The notes: a model not told the origin generated them from the sequence alone. Positions 16,679-26,923 are shown, counted from the first letter of the stretch. The stretch: DNA of 64,000 bases from Mesorhizobium sp. M3A.F.Ca.ET.080.04.2.1 (GCF_003952525.1 NZ_CP034451.1:5990501-6054500); one strand, 5' to 3'. Numbers and translations are program-made.

Positions 16679-17527
16679 ATGAACAGCATTACGATTGCCC
16701 GCCCCAGCATGGTGCAGCCGGTCGATCCGATCTGGCGCTCGATCCGCGACGAGGCGATGGAAGCAGTCGATCGCGATCCGTTGCTCGCGGCCTTCCTCTA
16801 TTCCACCATCCTCAACCAGGAGAGCCTCGAGGAAGCGGTCATTCACCGGCTGGCCGAACGTCTGGCGCATCAGGATATCGGTTCCGATCTCATCCGGCAG
16901 ACGTTCAAGGCGATGCTCACCGACGATCCAGAGTGGAGCACGACGGTTCGTGTCGACATCCAGGCTTATTACGACCGCGATCCGGCCTGCGACCGCTTCA
17001 TCATGCCGGTGCTCTATTTCAAGGGCTTCCATGCCATCCAGACGCATCGGCTGGCGCATTGGCTGTGGAACCAGGGCCGCAGGGACTTCGCGCTCTATCT
17101 GCAGAGCCGCTCGTCCTCGGTGTTCCAGACCGACATCAATCCAGCCGCCCGCATCGGCAAGGGCATCTTCCTCGACCATGCCACCGGCCTGGTGGTCGGC
17201 CAGACGGCCGTCATCGAGGACGACGTTTCCATCCTGCATGGCGTCACCCTCGGCGGCACCGGCAAGGCTTGCGGCGATCGCCATCCTAAGATCCGCCGTG
17301 GCGTGCTGATCGGCGCCGGCGCCAAGATCCTCGGCAACATCGAAATCGGCCACTGCTCGAAGATCGCGGCCGGTTCGGTGGTGTTGTCGCCCGTGCCGCA
17401 CAACAAGACGGTCGCGGGCGTGCCGGCACGCGTCGTCGGCGAGACCGGTTGCGACCAGCCTTCGCGGCAGATGGACCAGCTTCTGCCGTCGCAGACGATG
17501 GATCACGTCGTCAGCTTCGACATCTGA
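16679..17527 (+). CDS. cysE: Serine O-acetyltransferase
   Basis: A 282-residue CysE that makes O-acetylserine for cysteine synthesis. It has an alpha-helical N-terminal domain (residues 1-150) and a left-handed beta-helix of hexapeptide repeats (AARIGKGIFLDHATGLVVG, VTLGGTGK, GVLIGAGAKILGNIEIG). ATG 16679 has GGAG seven bases upstream. The gene is followed directly by a palindromic repeat that may act as a terminator (17534-17595). Confidence 0.94.
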   Translation: MNSITIARPSMVQPVDPIWRSIRDEAMEAVDRDPLLAAFLYSTILNQESLEEAVIHRLAERLAHQDIGSDLIRQTFKAMLTDDPEWSTTVRVDIQAYYDRDPACDRFIMPVLYFKGFHAIQTHRLAHWLWNQGRRDFALYLQSRSSSVFQTDINPAARIGKGIFLDHATGLVVGQTAVIEDDVSILHGVTLGGTGKACGDRHPKIRRGVLIGAGAKILGNIEIGHCSKIAAGSVVLSPVPHNKTVAGVPARVVGETGCDQPSRQMDQLLPSQTMDHVVSFDI

Positions 17528-17533
17528 CTTTTT

Positions 17534-17595
17534 AAAGCACGTCGTGGCGAACGGATTCAGGCGACGCGCTTTATGTTTTTGATTTGATGTCGTGT
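17534..17595 (+). repeat. Intergenic palindromic repeat, copy B
   Basis: AAAGCACGTCG pairs with CGACGCGCTTT around a GGCGAACGGATTCAGG loop, followed by a T-rich ATGTTTTTGATTTG run and GATGTCGT. The stem plus T-rich tail lies seven bases after the cysE stop and could end transcription. It is shorter than copies A and C, lacking the CAAAACCGC...GACATGC half. Confidence 0.7.
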
Positions 17596-17756
17596 TCCGG
17601 CCGGCGTGCATTGGGCGGCCGACGACGGCGGCCGGGCTGCGGCCGCCGTTTCCGGGTTGTTGTCCCGGGTTATCTGCCAGCTTGCCTTTACATCGCCATT
17701 GTCGGCGTGTCAGAAGCGCGCTCCAACGAGCAAGCCCGACATTTCGGAGAAGACTT

Positions 17757-17960
17757 TTGAAGCCTGACGAGATCAGAAAGCTGGACGCCTATTTCAAGCG
17801 CGTCTTCCAGAACCCCAAGCTGCAGGTGAAGGCGCGGCCGCGCAAGGAAGACTCGGCCGAGGTCTATGTCGGCGACGAGTTCCTCGGCATCGTCTTCAAG
17901 GACGAGGACGACGGCGACTACAATTTCTCGATGGCGATCCTCGATATCGATCTCGGCTAA
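17757..17960 (+). CDS. DUF3126 family protein
   Basis: A 67-residue protein of the DUF3126 family, which is found mainly in alphaproteobacteria and has no known function. The start is a TTG (giving MKPDEIRKLDAYFKRVF) with GGAG seven bases upstream; no ATG or GTG fits. It is strongly acidic at the C-terminus (KDEDDGDYNFSMAILDIDLG). No membrane or signal segment. Confidence 0.85.
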   Translation: MKPDEIRKLDAYFKRVFQNPKLQVKARPRKEDSAEVYVGDEFLGIVFKDEDDGDYNFSMAILDIDLG

Positions 17961-18024
17961 ACCAAGCCATCGCCGGCCGGGCGCGCGACTGCCCGGTCGG
18001 AACCAAGCTCAGACGGACCACCGG

Positions 18025-18618
18025 CTAACCCGGACAGTGCTGCCGGATATGCACCCGGCGCCAACTGGTCGAGCCGTCCCGCAGCACCACCCGACGCGCC
18101 ACGGTCCGGTATGAAGGCGGGATTTCTGTGATGCGGCGCTGCCCGGGCCGCACCAGCACTTCTCGCGCGACACTTTCATACTCCGCCGGCAGAACGACGC
18201 GCCGGACGCGCTCAGGCTCGACGACCACAGTCTCGGCGATGCGCGCATAGCGTGCCTTGCGCCACACTTTGCACAGCACCTTGCGGCCATGGATGACGCG
18301 CCATTCCCAGCCGTAGCCGCCATTGTCGACCTTGACCGTGCGGTAGACTGTGCGCGTGACCGCCGGCACCGCTTCATAAGTGACGCGAGCCGGACCGATC
18401 GGCTCTACGCTCTCGCGCGTGCCGTAGATGGGCGCGTCATAGTGTACAAACTGCCCGCCGGGGCTGACCATCACATCCTCATAGACAGTGTCATAGAGGG
18501 CCGGCCGGTGCCGCGCTTCGTAGCATTCGAGCACCCGGCCGCCGGCTGCGGTTTGCGGGATGGTGGCAAGCATGGCGAGGCTGGCCGCGGCCAGGGAGAC
18601 GGAGCTGTTGCGGATCAT
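18025..18618 (-). CDS. Secreted protein, unknown, with repeated Tyr/Val/Arg segments
   Basis: A 197-residue exported protein with a signal peptide (SLAAASLAMLATIPQTAAG, cut near residue 25). The mature part has irregular repeats of the form Y.TVYRTV, YARIAETVVV, YESVAREVLV and YRTVARRVVL, spaced about 30 residues apart, plus cysteines in LECYEARHRP, VLCKVW and RQHCPG. The pattern suggests a periplasmic beta-rich protein. I recognise no named family. Confidence 0.72.
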   Translation of the reverse strand: MIRNSSVSLAAASLAMLATIPQTAAGGRVLECYEARHRPALYDTVYEDVMVSPGGQFVHYDAPIYGTRESVEPIGPARVTYEAVPAVTRTVYRTVKVDNGGYGWEWRVIHGRKVLCKVWRKARYARIAETVVVEPERVRRVVLPAEYESVAREVLVRPGQRRITEIPPSYRTVARRVVLRDGSTSWRRVHIRQHCPG

Positions 18619-18961
18619 GACATTCCCCCGTTGAAAAAAGGACGCCGGTTCAACGCAGGACTGTAGCCAAAGCTCCGTTGCCGCACAGGGCTTTCAAAGC
18701 TTTTCGTTAAGCGGTGCGGTTAAGAAATTGCTATCGTGTCGGACGGCGGCGTTCGGGGCGGGTCGGCAGAGCCGTTTTCCCAGGGCGCGATCAAGGTGTT
18801 CAACGGTCCGGACGCTTGATTCGACTTAACCAGGTGGCTAGGAGTGGCGGCCTTGCGCTAGGGTGAGCCGGCATCCTATTTAGGTCCTAACGATCCAGAA
18901 CCGATTCTGCCCGAATGCTCATCGTTCCCGGCGCCGGAATCTTATCCAACAAGGGTAATCC
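18619..18961. other. Intergenic region upstream of clpP
   Basis: About 340 bases between the divergent secreted-protein gene and clpP. The notable element is the RpoH-type promoter at 18852-18881; the remainder shows no gene and no long repeat. Confidence 0.6.
18852..18881 (+). promoter_or_regulatory. Candidate heat-shock (RpoH/sigma-32) promoter of clpP
   Basis: CTTGCG at 18852-18857 and CCTATTT at 18875-18881 are separated by exactly 17 bases. This fits the alphaproteobacterial RpoH pattern (CTTG at -35, CYTATNT at -10). The start codon of clpP follows about 75 bases further on. Confidence 0.6.
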
Positions 18962-19591
18962 ATGAAGAACCCCGTCGAAACCTACATGAACCTCGTTCCG
19001 ATGGTGGTCGAACAGACCAATCGCGGCGAGCGCGCCTACGACATCTTCTCGCGCCTGCTGAAAGAGCGCATCATCTTCATCACCGGCCCGGTCGAAGACG
19101 GCATGGCGACGCTGGTTTGTGCACAGCTTTTGTTCCTCGAGGCGGAGAACCCCAAGAAGGAAATCAACCTCTACATCAATTCGCCGGGCGGCGTGGTCAC
19201 CTCGGGCATGGCGATCTACGACACAATGCAGTTCATCAAGCCGGCAGTGTCGACGCTCTGCATCGGCCAGGCGGCCTCGATGGGCTCGCTGCTGCTTTGC
19301 GCCGGCCACAAGGACATGCGCTTCGCGACGCCGAACGCCCGCATCATGGTCCATCAGCCGTCCGGCGGTTTCCAGGGTCAGGCATCAGACATCGAACGTC
19401 ATGCGCAGGACATCATCAAACTGAAGCGCCGGCTCAACGAGGTCTATGTCAAGCACACCGGCAAGAGCTATGACGAGATCGAGCGGACGCTCGACCGCGA
19501 TCACTTCATGACCGCCGACGAGGCCAGGGAGTTCGGCCTTATCGACAAGGTCATCACCACGCGAGAGCCGGTCGAGGGCGTCCTCGCATAG
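18962..19591 (+). CDS. clpP: ATP-dependent Clp protease proteolytic subunit
   Basis: A 209-residue ClpP, the serine-protease chamber that works with ClpX or ClpA in cytoplasmic protein turnover. The catalytic triad is complete: S106 (GQAASMGS), H131 (MVHQPSGG) and D180 (LDRDHFM). The YINSPGG loop is intact. It is the first gene of a clpP-clpX-lon-HU block, with independent promoters suggested by the long gaps. An RpoH-type promoter lies upstream. Confidence 0.96.
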   Translation: MKNPVETYMNLVPMVVEQTNRGERAYDIFSRLLKERIIFITGPVEDGMATLVCAQLLFLEAENPKKEINLYINSPGGVVTSGMAIYDTMQFIKPAVSTLCIGQAASMGSLLLCAGHKDMRFATPNARIMVHQPSGGFQGQASDIERHAQDIIKLKRRLNEVYVKHTGKSYDEIERTLDRDHFMTADEAREFGLIDKVITTREPVEGVLA

Positions 19592-19886
19592 GCCCTGATT
19601 GTCAGCTGAATAGCGGGAAAACGTGCTTTTGGCGCGGCTTGCGGCATTTCGGCCACAATTGCCTGTTCCCTCGACGGATGGGATTGCCTACGTTAAGGCT
19701 ATGTTGATTTTCGACGGCTTAGCTTTGCGTGGGGGTGCTGCGAATCATTGCCGCGTTTTCTGATTTGTGTTTCGTACGGAATTCGCTGTGTGAGCCGGGA
19801 CACTGGCGCCGGCGGGTTCCCGCGATAGATTGGGGTAGACGCCCAGCAGTCAGACCATCGGCGGGCGTCCATGAAAGGACAGGAAA

Positions 19887-21161
19887 ATGAGCAAGGTAGG
19901 CAACAACGGCGGTGATTCAAAGAACACGCTTTATTGCTCGTTTTGCGGCAAAAGCCAGCACGAAGTGCGCAAGCTGATTGCCGGTCCGACGGTCTTCATC
20001 TGCGACGAATGCGTCGAGCTCTGCATGGACATCATCCGCGAGGAGAACAAGACCTCGATGGTGAAGTCGCGCGAGGGTGTGCCGACCCCGCAGGAGATCC
20101 TCAAGGTCCTCGACGACTACGTCATCGGCCAACCCTACGCCAAGCGCGTGCTGTCGGTGGCCGTCCACAACCACTACAAGCGCCTTGCGCATGCCGGCAA
20201 GAACAACGACGTCGAGCTGGCGAAGTCCAACATCCTGCTGATCGGGCCGACCGGCTGCGGCAAGACGCTGCTGGCGCAGACGCTCGCCCGCATCATCGAC
20301 GTGCCCTTCACCATGGCCGACGCCACGACGCTGACAGAAGCGGGTTACGTCGGCGAGGACGTCGAGAACATCATCCTGAAGCTCCTGCAGTCGGCCGATT
20401 ACAATGTCGAGCGGGCGCAGCGCGGCATCGTCTACATCGACGAGATCGACAAGATCTCGCGCAAGTCGGACAACCCCTCGATCACCCGCGACGTGTCGGG
20501 CGAGGGCGTGCAGCAGGCGCTGCTAAAAATCATGGAAGGCACCGTCGCCTCGGTGCCGCCGCAGGGCGGCCGCAAGCATCCGCAGCAGGAGTTCCTGCAG
20601 GTCGACACCGCCAACATCCTGTTCATCTGCGGCGGCGCCTTCGCCGGGCTGGACAAGATCATCTCGGATCGCGGCCGCAAGACCTCGATCGGTTTCGGCG
20701 CCACCGTCGCCTCGCCCGAGGATCGCCGCACCGGCGACCTGTTCCGCCAGGTCGAGCCGGAGGATCTGCTGAAGTTCGGCCTGATCCCTGAGTTCGTCGG
20801 CCGTCTGCCTGTTCTGGCAACGCTGGAAGATCTCGACGAACCGGCGCTGATCCAGATCCTGACCGAGCCGAAGAACGCGCTGGTCAAGCAGTATCAGCGG
20901 CTGTTCGAGATGGAAAATGTCGACCTGACATTCCACGAGAACGCGCTGTCGGCCATCGCCAAGCGCGCCATCGAGCGCAAGACCGGTGCGCGCGGGCTGC
21001 GCTCCATCATGGAAGCGATCCTGCTCGACACCATGTTCGAGCTTCCCGCGCTGGAAGGCGTGCGCGAAGTGGTGATCTCGGAGGAGGTCGTTTCCGGCAA
21101 CGCCAGGCCGCTCTACATCTATTCCGAGCAGAAGGAAAAGAAGGGCAACGTCAGCGCCTGA
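19887..21161 (+). CDS. clpX: Clp protease ATPase subunit ClpX
   Basis: A 424-residue AAA+ unfoldase that feeds substrates to ClpP. The N-terminal zinc domain has CSFCGKS and ICDECVELC (four Cys). Walker A is GPTGCGKT, Walker [10 protein letters not shown], and the pore loop GYVGEDVE. The region SIGFGATV sits near the ClpP-binding loop. ATG 19887 is preceded by AGGAAA. A hairpin terminator follows at 21190-21214. Confidence 0.97.
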   Translation: MSKVGNNGGDSKNTLYCSFCGKSQHEVRKLIAGPTVFICDECVELCMDIIREENKTSMVKSREGVPTPQEILKVLDDYVIGQPYAKRVLSVAVHNHYKRLAHAGKNNDVELAKSNILLIGPTGCGKTLLAQTLARIIDVPFTMADATTLTEAGYVGEDVENIILKLLQSADYNVERAQRGIVYIDEIDKISRKSDNPSITRDVSGEGVQQALLKIMEGTVASVPPQGGRKHPQQEFLQVDTANILFICGGAFAGLDKIISDRGRKTSIGFGATVASPEDRRTGDLFRQVEPEDLLKFGLIPEFVGRLPVLATLEDLDEPALIQILTEPKNALVKQYQRLFEMENVDLTFHENALSAIAKRAIERKTGARGLRSIMEAILLDTMFELPALEGVREVVISEEVVSGNARPLYIYSEQKEKKGNVSA

Positions 21162-21189
21162 AATGGACCTGAAGCCGCAATTTTCGTGG

Positions 21190-21214
21190 AACGGCGCCGG
21201 TGCGGCGCCGTTTT
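21190..21214 (+). terminator. Rho-independent terminator after clpX
   Basis: AACGGCGCC (21190-21198) pairs with GGCGCCGTT (21204-21212) around GGTGC, followed by a short T-run. It lies 29 bases after the clpX stop. Confidence 0.75.
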
Positions 21215-21444
21215 GCTGTGAAGGGCCTTCAATGGGGGGCTCGCCAGTTCACGGAATGGATCAGCGGACATGTTGACCCTTGATCTTTGCCGCGCAAGCA
21301 TCCACCTAACAGCGGAAGGCCGAGGTGCCGAATTCTGTGCTGTAAAACTCCCGTCACAAAGGGTGGTAGGCGGAACGACGCTCGGTCGTTAATATAAGAT
21401 TCGCGGCTGGCTTGATTAGCGGCCGCGACATGAAAGGTTGGACA

Positions 21445-23856
21445 ATGGCCAAAACATCCAGGGCTTCCGGCGACGGCGTTTTCGCGGTCCTCCCGCTGCG
21501 CGACATCGTTGTGTTTCCGCACATGATCGTCCCGCTCTTCGTCGGGCGCGAAAAGTCGATCAAGGCGCTGGAAGAAGTGATGGGTCAGGAAAAGCAGATC
21601 CTGCTTGCCACCCAGATGAACGCGGCTGACGACGATCCCGAGCCGGATGCCATCTTCGACATCGGCACGCTCGCCAACGTGCTGCAGCTGCTGAAACTTC
21701 CCGACGGCACCGTGAAGGTGCTGGTCGAGGGCGCCTCGCGCGCCAAGATCGTCTCGTTCACCGACCGTCCCGACTTCCACGAGGCCTGCGCCACCGCGCT
21801 GGTCGAGCCGGAGGAGGAAGAGGTCGAGATCGAGGCACTGGCCCGCTCGGTCGTCACCGACTTCGAGAACTACGTGAAGTTGAACAAGAAGATCTCGCCC
21901 GAAGTGGTTGGCGCCGCTAGCCAGATCGACGATTATTCCAAGCTCGCCGACACGGTTGCCTCGCACCTCGCCATCAAGATCCCCGAGAAGCAGGAGATGC
22001 TAGCTACGCTGTCCGTCAAGGAGCGTCTCGAGAAGGCGATGGGCTTCATGGAAGCCGAGATTTCGGTGCTCCAGGTGGAGAAGCGCATCCGCAGCAGGGT
22101 CAAGCGCCAGATGGAGAAGACCCAGCGCGAATACTACCTCAACGAGCAGATGAAGGCGATCCAGAAGGAACTCGGCGAGGGCGAGGACGGCCGCGACGAG
22201 GCCGCCGAGATCGAGGCGCGCATCAAGAAGACCAAGCTCTCCAAGGAGGCCCGCGAGAAGGCGGAGGCCGAGTTGAAGAAGCTCAGGTCGATGTCGCCGA
22301 TGTCGGCTGAATCGACCGTCGTGCGCAACTATCTCGACTGGCTGCTGTCGATCCCGTGGGGCAAGAACTCCAAGGTCAAGCATGATCTCGCCTTCGCGCA
22401 GAACGTGCTCGACGCCGACCATTTCGGCCTCGACAAGGTCAAGGAGCGCATTGTCGAGTACCTTGCCGTGCAGAGCCGCCAGAAGAAGCTGAAGGGGCCG
22501 ATCCTGTGCCTCGTCGGTCCTCCCGGCGTCGGCAAGACCTCGCTCGGCAAGTCGATCGCCAAGGCGACCGGCCGCGAGTTCATCCGCATGGCGCTCGGCG
22601 GAGTGCGTGACGAGGCCGAGATCCGTGGCCACAGGCGCACCTATATCGGCTCGATGCCCGGCAAGGTCATCCAGTCGATGAAGAAGGCCAAGAAGTCCAA
22701 CCCGCTCTTCCTGCTCGACGAGATCGACAAGATGGGCCAGGACTTCCGCGGCGATCCGTCCTCGGCCCTGCTCGAGGTGCTCGATCCCGAGCAGAACTCG
22801 ACGTTCATGGACCATTACCTCGAGGTCGAATACGACCTGTCGAGCGTGATGTTCGTGACGACGGCGAACACGTTGAACATCCCCGCGCCGCTGATGGATC
22901 GCATGGAGATCATCCGCATCGCCGGCTATACAGAGGATGAAAAGATCGAGATCGCCAAGCGGCACCTGATGCCCAAGGTGGTGCGCGATCATGCATTGCA
23001 GGCGAAGGAGTTCTCCGTCTCCGACGACGCGATCCGCGGCATCATTCAGACCTACACAAGGGAAGCCGGGGTGCGCAGCCTGGAGCGCGAGCTGATGAAG
23101 CTCGGACGCAAGGCTGTGACCGAGATCCTGAGGACGAAGAAGAAGACGGTCAACATCACGCCGGCCAATCTGGCCGACTATCTCGGTGTGCCGCGCTTCC
23201 GCTTCGGCCAGGTCGAGGCCGACGATCAGGTCGGCGTGGTCACCGGGCTTGCCTGGACGGAAGTCGGCGGCGAACTGCTGACTGTCGAAGGCGTTATGAT
23301 GCCCGGCAAGGGCCGCATGACGGTGACCGGCAATCTGCGCGACGTGATGAAGGAATCGATCTCCGCGGCGGCTTCGTATGTCCGCAGCAGAGCGCTCGAT
23401 TTCGGCGTCGAGCCGCCGCTGTTCGACAAGCGTGACATCCACGTCCACGTGCCGGAGGGTGCCACGCCCAAGGACGGCCCGTCGGCCGGCGTGGCGATGG
23501 CCACCGCGATCATCTCCGTCCTGACGGGCATTCCGATCAGGGCCGATGTAGCGATGACCGGCGAGATCACGCTGCGCGGCAGGGTGCTGCCGATCGGCGG
23601 CCTGAAGGAGAAGCTGCTTGCAGCGCTTCGCGGCGGCATCAAGAAGGTGCTGATCCCGGAAGATAACGCCAAGGATCTGGCGGAGATTCCGGACAATGTG
23701 AAGAACGGCATGGAGATCGTCCCGGTCTCACGGGTCGGCGAGGTCCTGCGTCATGCGCTGGTCCGCATGCCGGAGCCGATCGAGTGGGTCGAGCCTGTCA
23801 ATCCTCCGGCCGATGTCGAGGCCGGGGACGACGCTGGCAAGTCGCTCGCGCATTAG
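21445..23856 (+). CDS. lon: Lon protease
   Basis: An 803-residue ATP-dependent Lon protease. The N-terminal LonN domain starts [13 protein letters not shown], a long coiled region follows (residues about 180-280), then the AAA+ domain with Walker [10 protein letters not shown] and [12 protein letters not shown]. The C-terminal protease domain has the catalytic serine in [11 protein letters not shown] and the lysine further on. I chose ATG 21445 with AAGG seven bases upstream; an ATG at 21430 is an alternative that adds five residues. It degrades damaged and regulatory proteins in the cytoplasm. Confidence 0.96.
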   Translation: MAKTSRASGDGVFAVLPLRDIVVFPHMIVPLFVGREKSIKALEEVMGQEKQILLATQMNAADDDPEPDAIFDIGTLANVLQLLKLPDGTVKVLVEGASRAKIVSFTDRPDFHEACATALVEPEEEEVEIEALARSVVTDFENYVKLNKKISPEVVGAASQIDDYSKLADTVASHLAIKIPEKQEMLATLSVKERLEKAMGFMEAEISVLQVEKRIRSRVKRQMEKTQREYYLNEQMKAIQKELGEGEDGRDEAAEIEARIKKTKLSKEAREKAEAELKKLRSMSPMSAESTVVRNYLDWLLSIPWGKNSKVKHDLAFAQNVLDADHFGLDKVKERIVEYLAVQSRQKKLKGPILCLVGPPGVGKTSLGKSIAKATGREFIRMALGGVRDEAEIRGHRRTYIGSMPGKVIQSMKKAKKSNPLFLLDEIDKMGQDFRGDPSSALLEVLDPEQNSTFMDHYLEVEYDLSSVMFVTTANTLNIPAPLMDRMEIIRIAGYTEDEKIEIAKRHLMPKVVRDHALQAKEFSVSDDAIRGIIQTYTREAGVRSLERELMKLGRKAVTEILRTKKKTVNITPANLADYLGVPRFRFGQVEADDQVGVVTGLAWTEVGGELLTVEGVMMPGKGRMTVTGNLRDVMKESISAAASYVRSRALDFGVEPPLFDKRDIHVHVPEGATPKDGPSAGVAMATAIISVLTGIPIRADVAMTGEITLRGRVLPIGGLKEKLLAALRGGIKKVLIPEDNAKDLAEIPDNVKNGMEIVPVSRVGEVLRHALVRMPEPIEWVEPVNPPADVEAGDDAGKSLAH

Positions 23857-23888
23857 ATCTTGCTAAGGTTGCATTGCACAAAGAGAGA

Positions 23889-23912
23889 GCCGGGCTTCGC
23901 GCCCGGCTTTTT
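23889..23912 (+). terminator. Rho-independent terminator after lon
   Basis: GCCGGGC (23889-23895) pairs with GCCCGGC (23901-23907) around TTCGC, followed by TTTTT at 23908-23912. It lies 33 bases after the lon stop codon. Confidence 0.88.
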
Positions 23913-24053
23913 CATGTTAAAAACCGCAGAATTCCGGGCTTTTTTCGCATTCCCGGTCGCTTTTCGACTTGGGTTCCGAGACGCTTCTTTCTAAAGTCCG
24001 TTTCCTGCCGGGACGAGTCGTAAGTCCCGGTTTTCTCATGGAAGGGAATTTTG

Positions 24054-24326
24054 ATGAACAAGAACGAACTGGTGTCCGCTGTCGCCGACTCCGCAAGCAT
24101 TTCGAAGGCTGACGCGCAGTCGGCCGTCGATGCGGTGTTCTCCGTGATCACTGGCGAATTGAAGAAGGGCGGCGATGTCCGGCTTGTCGGCTTCGGAAAT
24201 TTCACCGTGTCAAAACGCGCTGCTTCGACCGGCCGCAACCCGCAGACCGGCGCCGAAGTGAAGATTCCGGCCCGCACGGTGCCGAAGTTCTCGGCCGGCA
24301 AGGGCCTCAAGGACGCGGTCAACTAA
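24054..24326 (+). CDS. hupB: DNA-binding protein HU
   Basis: A 90-residue HU histone-like protein that bends and compacts DNA. It has the family start MNKNELVSAVAD, the signature GFGNFTVSKRAASTGRNPQTG across the DNA-binding arm, and a PKFSAGKGLKDAVN end. ATG 24054 has AAGGGA six bases upstream; the TTG just before is not needed. A weak sigma-70-like pair (TTGGGT, 17 bases, TAAAGT at 23969-23997) may drive it. A terminator follows. Confidence 0.96.
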   Translation: MNKNELVSAVADSASISKADAQSAVDAVFSVITGELKKGGDVRLVGFGNFTVSKRAASTGRNPQTGAEVKIPARTVPKFSAGKGLKDAVN

Positions 24327-24348
24327 GACCTTTTTTCTTTAAGTCCAG

Positions 24349-24378
24349 AAAAGCCGGGCGTGCCCGGCTTTTCTTTTT
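24349..24378 (+). terminator. Rho-independent terminator after HU gene
   Basis: AAAAGCCGGG pairs with CCCGGCTTTT around a four-base CGTG loop, followed by CTTTTT. It begins 22 bases after the stop codon and has the classical GC stem with T-tract. Confidence 0.9.
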
Positions 24379-24413
24379 GCCCCCGCCTCGGAAAGCCAAA
24401 GCTTCGAACTAGA

Positions 24414-25436
24414 CTAGGCCGTCGGCGCATCGGCGCGCATCAGCCCGTCCTGCTTGAGATCCGCCCACAGGCCAGCCGGTATCTTGGTGTCGAGCAGCGC
24501 GCGGTTGCCTTGAACCTCGGCCGGACGCTGGCCGCCGGGGATCACCGACACGACTGAAGGGTGCCGAAGCGGGAACTGCAACGCCGCCTCGATCAGCCGC
24601 ACGCCGTGGCGCTTGCAGACCGCCTCGATGCGCGCCACGCGGTCAAGCACATCCTTTGGCGCCTCGCTATAATTGTAGAAGGCGCCGGGCTTCGGACCTG
24701 TGGCCAGGATGCCGGAGTTGTAGGGGCCGCCGAGAACGATGCCGATGCCGCGCTTTTCGCAGAGCGGCAGAAAGGTAGCCAGCGCCTCCTGCTCGAGCAG
24801 CGTATAGCGGCCGGCAAGCAGGAAGAGGTCGAAATCCCCGCGCTCGGCCAAAGTCTGGCAGACCTGCCATTCGTTGATGCCGCCGCCGAACGCCTTGATC
24901 ACGCCCTGGTCGCGCAGCGCCAGCAGGCCGTAATAGCCGGACGACATGAATTCCTCGATGCGCCGGTCCGACGTCTCCTTGCTGCCATGCGTGAAGATGT
25001 CGACATCGTGCACGAAAAGGATGTCGATGCGGTCGACGCCCAGCCGCTCCAGCGAGGCCTCGAAGGAGCGCATGACGCCGTCATAGCTGTAGTCGTAGAC
25101 CTCCTTGCGCGAGGGCGTGTCGAAGAACTTGCCGATGCCGGTGCGTTCGCCCGGCGGGCAGGCGCGCATCAGGCGCCCGACCTTCGTGGAGAGCACGTAG
25201 TCGTCGCGCTTCTTCGATCGCAGGAACGGGTTCAGTCGGGTCTCCGACAAGCCGAGCCCGTAGAGCGGCGCGGTGTCGAAGTAACGACAGCCGGTCTGCC
25301 ATGCCGCCTCAAGTGCGGCGTTGGCGTCCTCGTCGGAGATGGCGCGGTAGAGATTGCCGAGCGGAGCGGTGCCGAAGCCGAGTTCGGTGAAGGTGATGCC
25401 GCCATTGCCGATACGTTCGAAATGCCGTGTCTTCAT
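24414..25436 (-). CDS. Aldo/keto reductase, L-fucose/D-threo-aldose dehydrogenase type
   Basis: A 340-residue aldo/keto reductase. It has the family motifs FGTAPLGNLY, GCRYFDTAPLYG (Asp and Tyr of the catalytic tetrad), LSTKVGRL (Lys) and LFVHDVD (His). The subgroup with a long RKEVYDYSYDGVMRSFEASL insertion includes D-threo-aldose 1-dehydrogenases, which oxidise L-fucose and related sugars with NAD(P). ATG 25436 is chosen because homology begins at KTRHFERIGN; its ribosome site is weak. The block of sugar genes that follows supports a carbohydrate role. Confidence 0.87.
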   Translation of the reverse strand: MKTRHFERIGNGGITFTELGFGTAPLGNLYRAISDEDANAALEAAWQTGCRYFDTAPLYGLGLSETRLNPFLRSKKRDDYVLSTKVGRLMRACPPGERTGIGKFFDTPSRKEVYDYSYDGVMRSFEASLERLGVDRIDILFVHDVDIFTHGSKETSDRRIEEFMSSGYYGLLALRDQGVIKAFGGGINEWQVCQTLAERGDFDLFLLAGRYTLLEQEALATFLPLCEKRGIGIVLGGPYNSGILATGPKPGAFYNYSEAPKDVLDRVARIEAVCKRHGVRLIEAALQFPLRHPSVVSVIPGGQRPAEVQGNRALLDTKIPAGLWADLKQDGLMRADAPTA

Positions 25437-25617
25437 CTGCTGCGATATCCTGGATTGATTTGTCAGACATGACACTATCACGCTGGCGGCTCAGCAAAAG
25501 CGCCGCGGCTCGTTGGCGACGAATTTTCGCGGTGATAGCATGAACAAAAACAAGCCTTTCGCTGGAAATGCTGTCGCGGTCGTTCCGCCTTTCCAGTGTC
25601 GATAGGATGAAACCGTC

Positions 25618-26172
25618 ATGACGCAGATGTTCGATACCGCGCTGGACGAGCTTGCCGCCGTCGTGCGGCGCATCGACGACACCCGGGTCGATGCCGCCTG
25701 CGAAATGCTGGCCGGCGCCGGCAAGATTGTCGTCTATGGCTGTGGCCGCGAAGCACTGCAACTCAAAGGCTTCGCCATGCGGCTGTTCCATCTCGGTCTC
25801 CCGGTCTCGGTCGTCGGCGACATGACCACGCCGCCGCTGGGGCCGGGCGATGTCTTCCTGGCAAGTTCCGGACCAGGCGAGACAACAACGGTGCTGACCT
25901 TGATGCGGGTGGCGCGCGAGGCGGGCGCCAAGCGGCTGCTGGTCACGGCGGAGGCCGCTGGCAGCGCAACGAAGCTCGCCGACTTTGCGCTGCTCATTCC
26001 GGCGCAGACCATGGCCAGCGATCAGGGGGCCGCCAGAACCTCGGTGCTGCCGATGGGCTCGCTGTTCGAAGGCGCGCTGTTCCTGCTGTTCGAGATCATG
26101 GTGTTGAAACTCAAGGCGCTCACCGGCGCGACGCCGGAAACAATGCGCGCCCGCCATACGAACATGGAGTAG
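25618..26172 (+). CDS. SIS-domain protein (hexulose-phosphate isomerase-like)
   Basis: A 184-residue protein with one sugar-isomerase (SIS) domain. Visible blocks are KIVVYGCGREALQLKGFAMR, the VFLASSGPGETTTV phosphate loop (usually SGSGET, here SGPGET) and KRLLVTAEA. It resembles 6-phospho-3-hexuloisomerases in length. It starts a two-gene unit with the creatininase-family gene, four bases downstream. The actual sugar phosphate is unknown. Confidence 0.83.
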   Translation: MTQMFDTALDELAAVVRRIDDTRVDAACEMLAGAGKIVVYGCGREALQLKGFAMRLFHLGLPVSVVGDMTTPPLGPGDVFLASSGPGETTTVLTLMRVAREAGAKRLLVTAEAAGSATKLADFALLIPAQTMASDQGAARTSVLPMGSLFEGALFLLFEIMVLKLKALTGATPETMRARHTNME

Positions 26173-26176
26173 GGCG

Positions 26177-26923
26177 ATGCGCTACGAATTGATGCTGCCG
26201 CACCAGATCCGCACGGCGATCGACGAGAACTGGCCGGTCGTGCTGCCGCTTGGCGTGCTCGAATACCACGGCGAGCACATGGCGGTCGGCATGGACACGC
26301 TGGCGGTCGTCAAGATGCTGGAGCTGTTCGAGAAGGAGGCCGACATCGTCATCCTGCCGCCCTTCTACTATGGCGCGGCGAGCTATGCGGTGGCGGCCCC
26401 GGAAGGCAGCGGATCGATCCAGGTCGGCGGCGGACAGTTGGCGCCATTCGCGGAGGAGCTGTTCTTCAGCCTGCTGCGCGTCGGCTTTCGCAACATCCAC
26501 GCCATTGTCCACCACCAGACCGAGAACTTCGTCGCCGGCATGCCGACCGATCTCGCCTTCAAGACCGCCGGCCGGCAAGCGATCTTTCGCTTTCTGGAGA
26601 AGGAGCGCGGCGAGGGGTGGTGGGGCTCCGACAAGATGGCCGACTACTATGCCGGCCACGCCCAGGGCGAGAACGTCTTCAACTGGGTCCAGGTGCACCC
26701 GCTGATGCCGGCCGCGGTGATCGGCAAGTATCCGTTCGACCATGCCGGCATCGGCGAGACCTCGCTGATGCTCGCACTCTGTCCCGAGGCGGTCGATGCG
26801 GGCCGCTTCGCCGACAATACAAGCTGGTACACGAAAGGCGCATCGGACGCGTCGGCCGAGCTGGGCCAGACGGGCGTCGCCATGATCCTCGAGCATTTGC
26901 GGACGGCGCTCACGGCGCGCTGA
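26177..26923 (+). CDS. Creatininase-family protein
   Basis: A 248-residue amidohydrolase of the creatininase family. The metal-ligand positions E29, H31 and D40 appear in LGVLEYHGEHMAVGMDT. The second metal block, usually NGHGGN, is replaced by IVHHQTENF, so the family assignment is firm but this is a divergent member. It follows the SIS gene by four bases, so both are likely one transcript. Creatinine amidohydrolase activity is unlikely in this context; a lactonase or amidase step on a sugar derivative is my inference. Confidence 0.8.
   Translation: MRYELMLPHQIRTAIDENWPVVLPLGVLEYHGEHMAVGMDTLAVVKMLELFEKEADIVILPPFYYGAASYAVAAPEGSGSIQVGGGQLAPFAEELFFSLLRVGFRNIHAIVHHQTENFVAGMPTDLAFKTAGRQAIFRFLEKERGEGWWGSDKMADYYAGHAQGENVFNWVQVHPLMPAAVIGKYPFDHAGIGETSLMLALCPEAVDAGRFADNTSWYTKGASDASAELGQTGVAMILEHLRTALTAR

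Noticed and set aside
21230..21320. A second RpoH-type promoter before lon (CTTGAT near 21278)
   Set aside because: The -10 partner 17 bases on is CCACCTA, which does not fit CYTATNT well enough.
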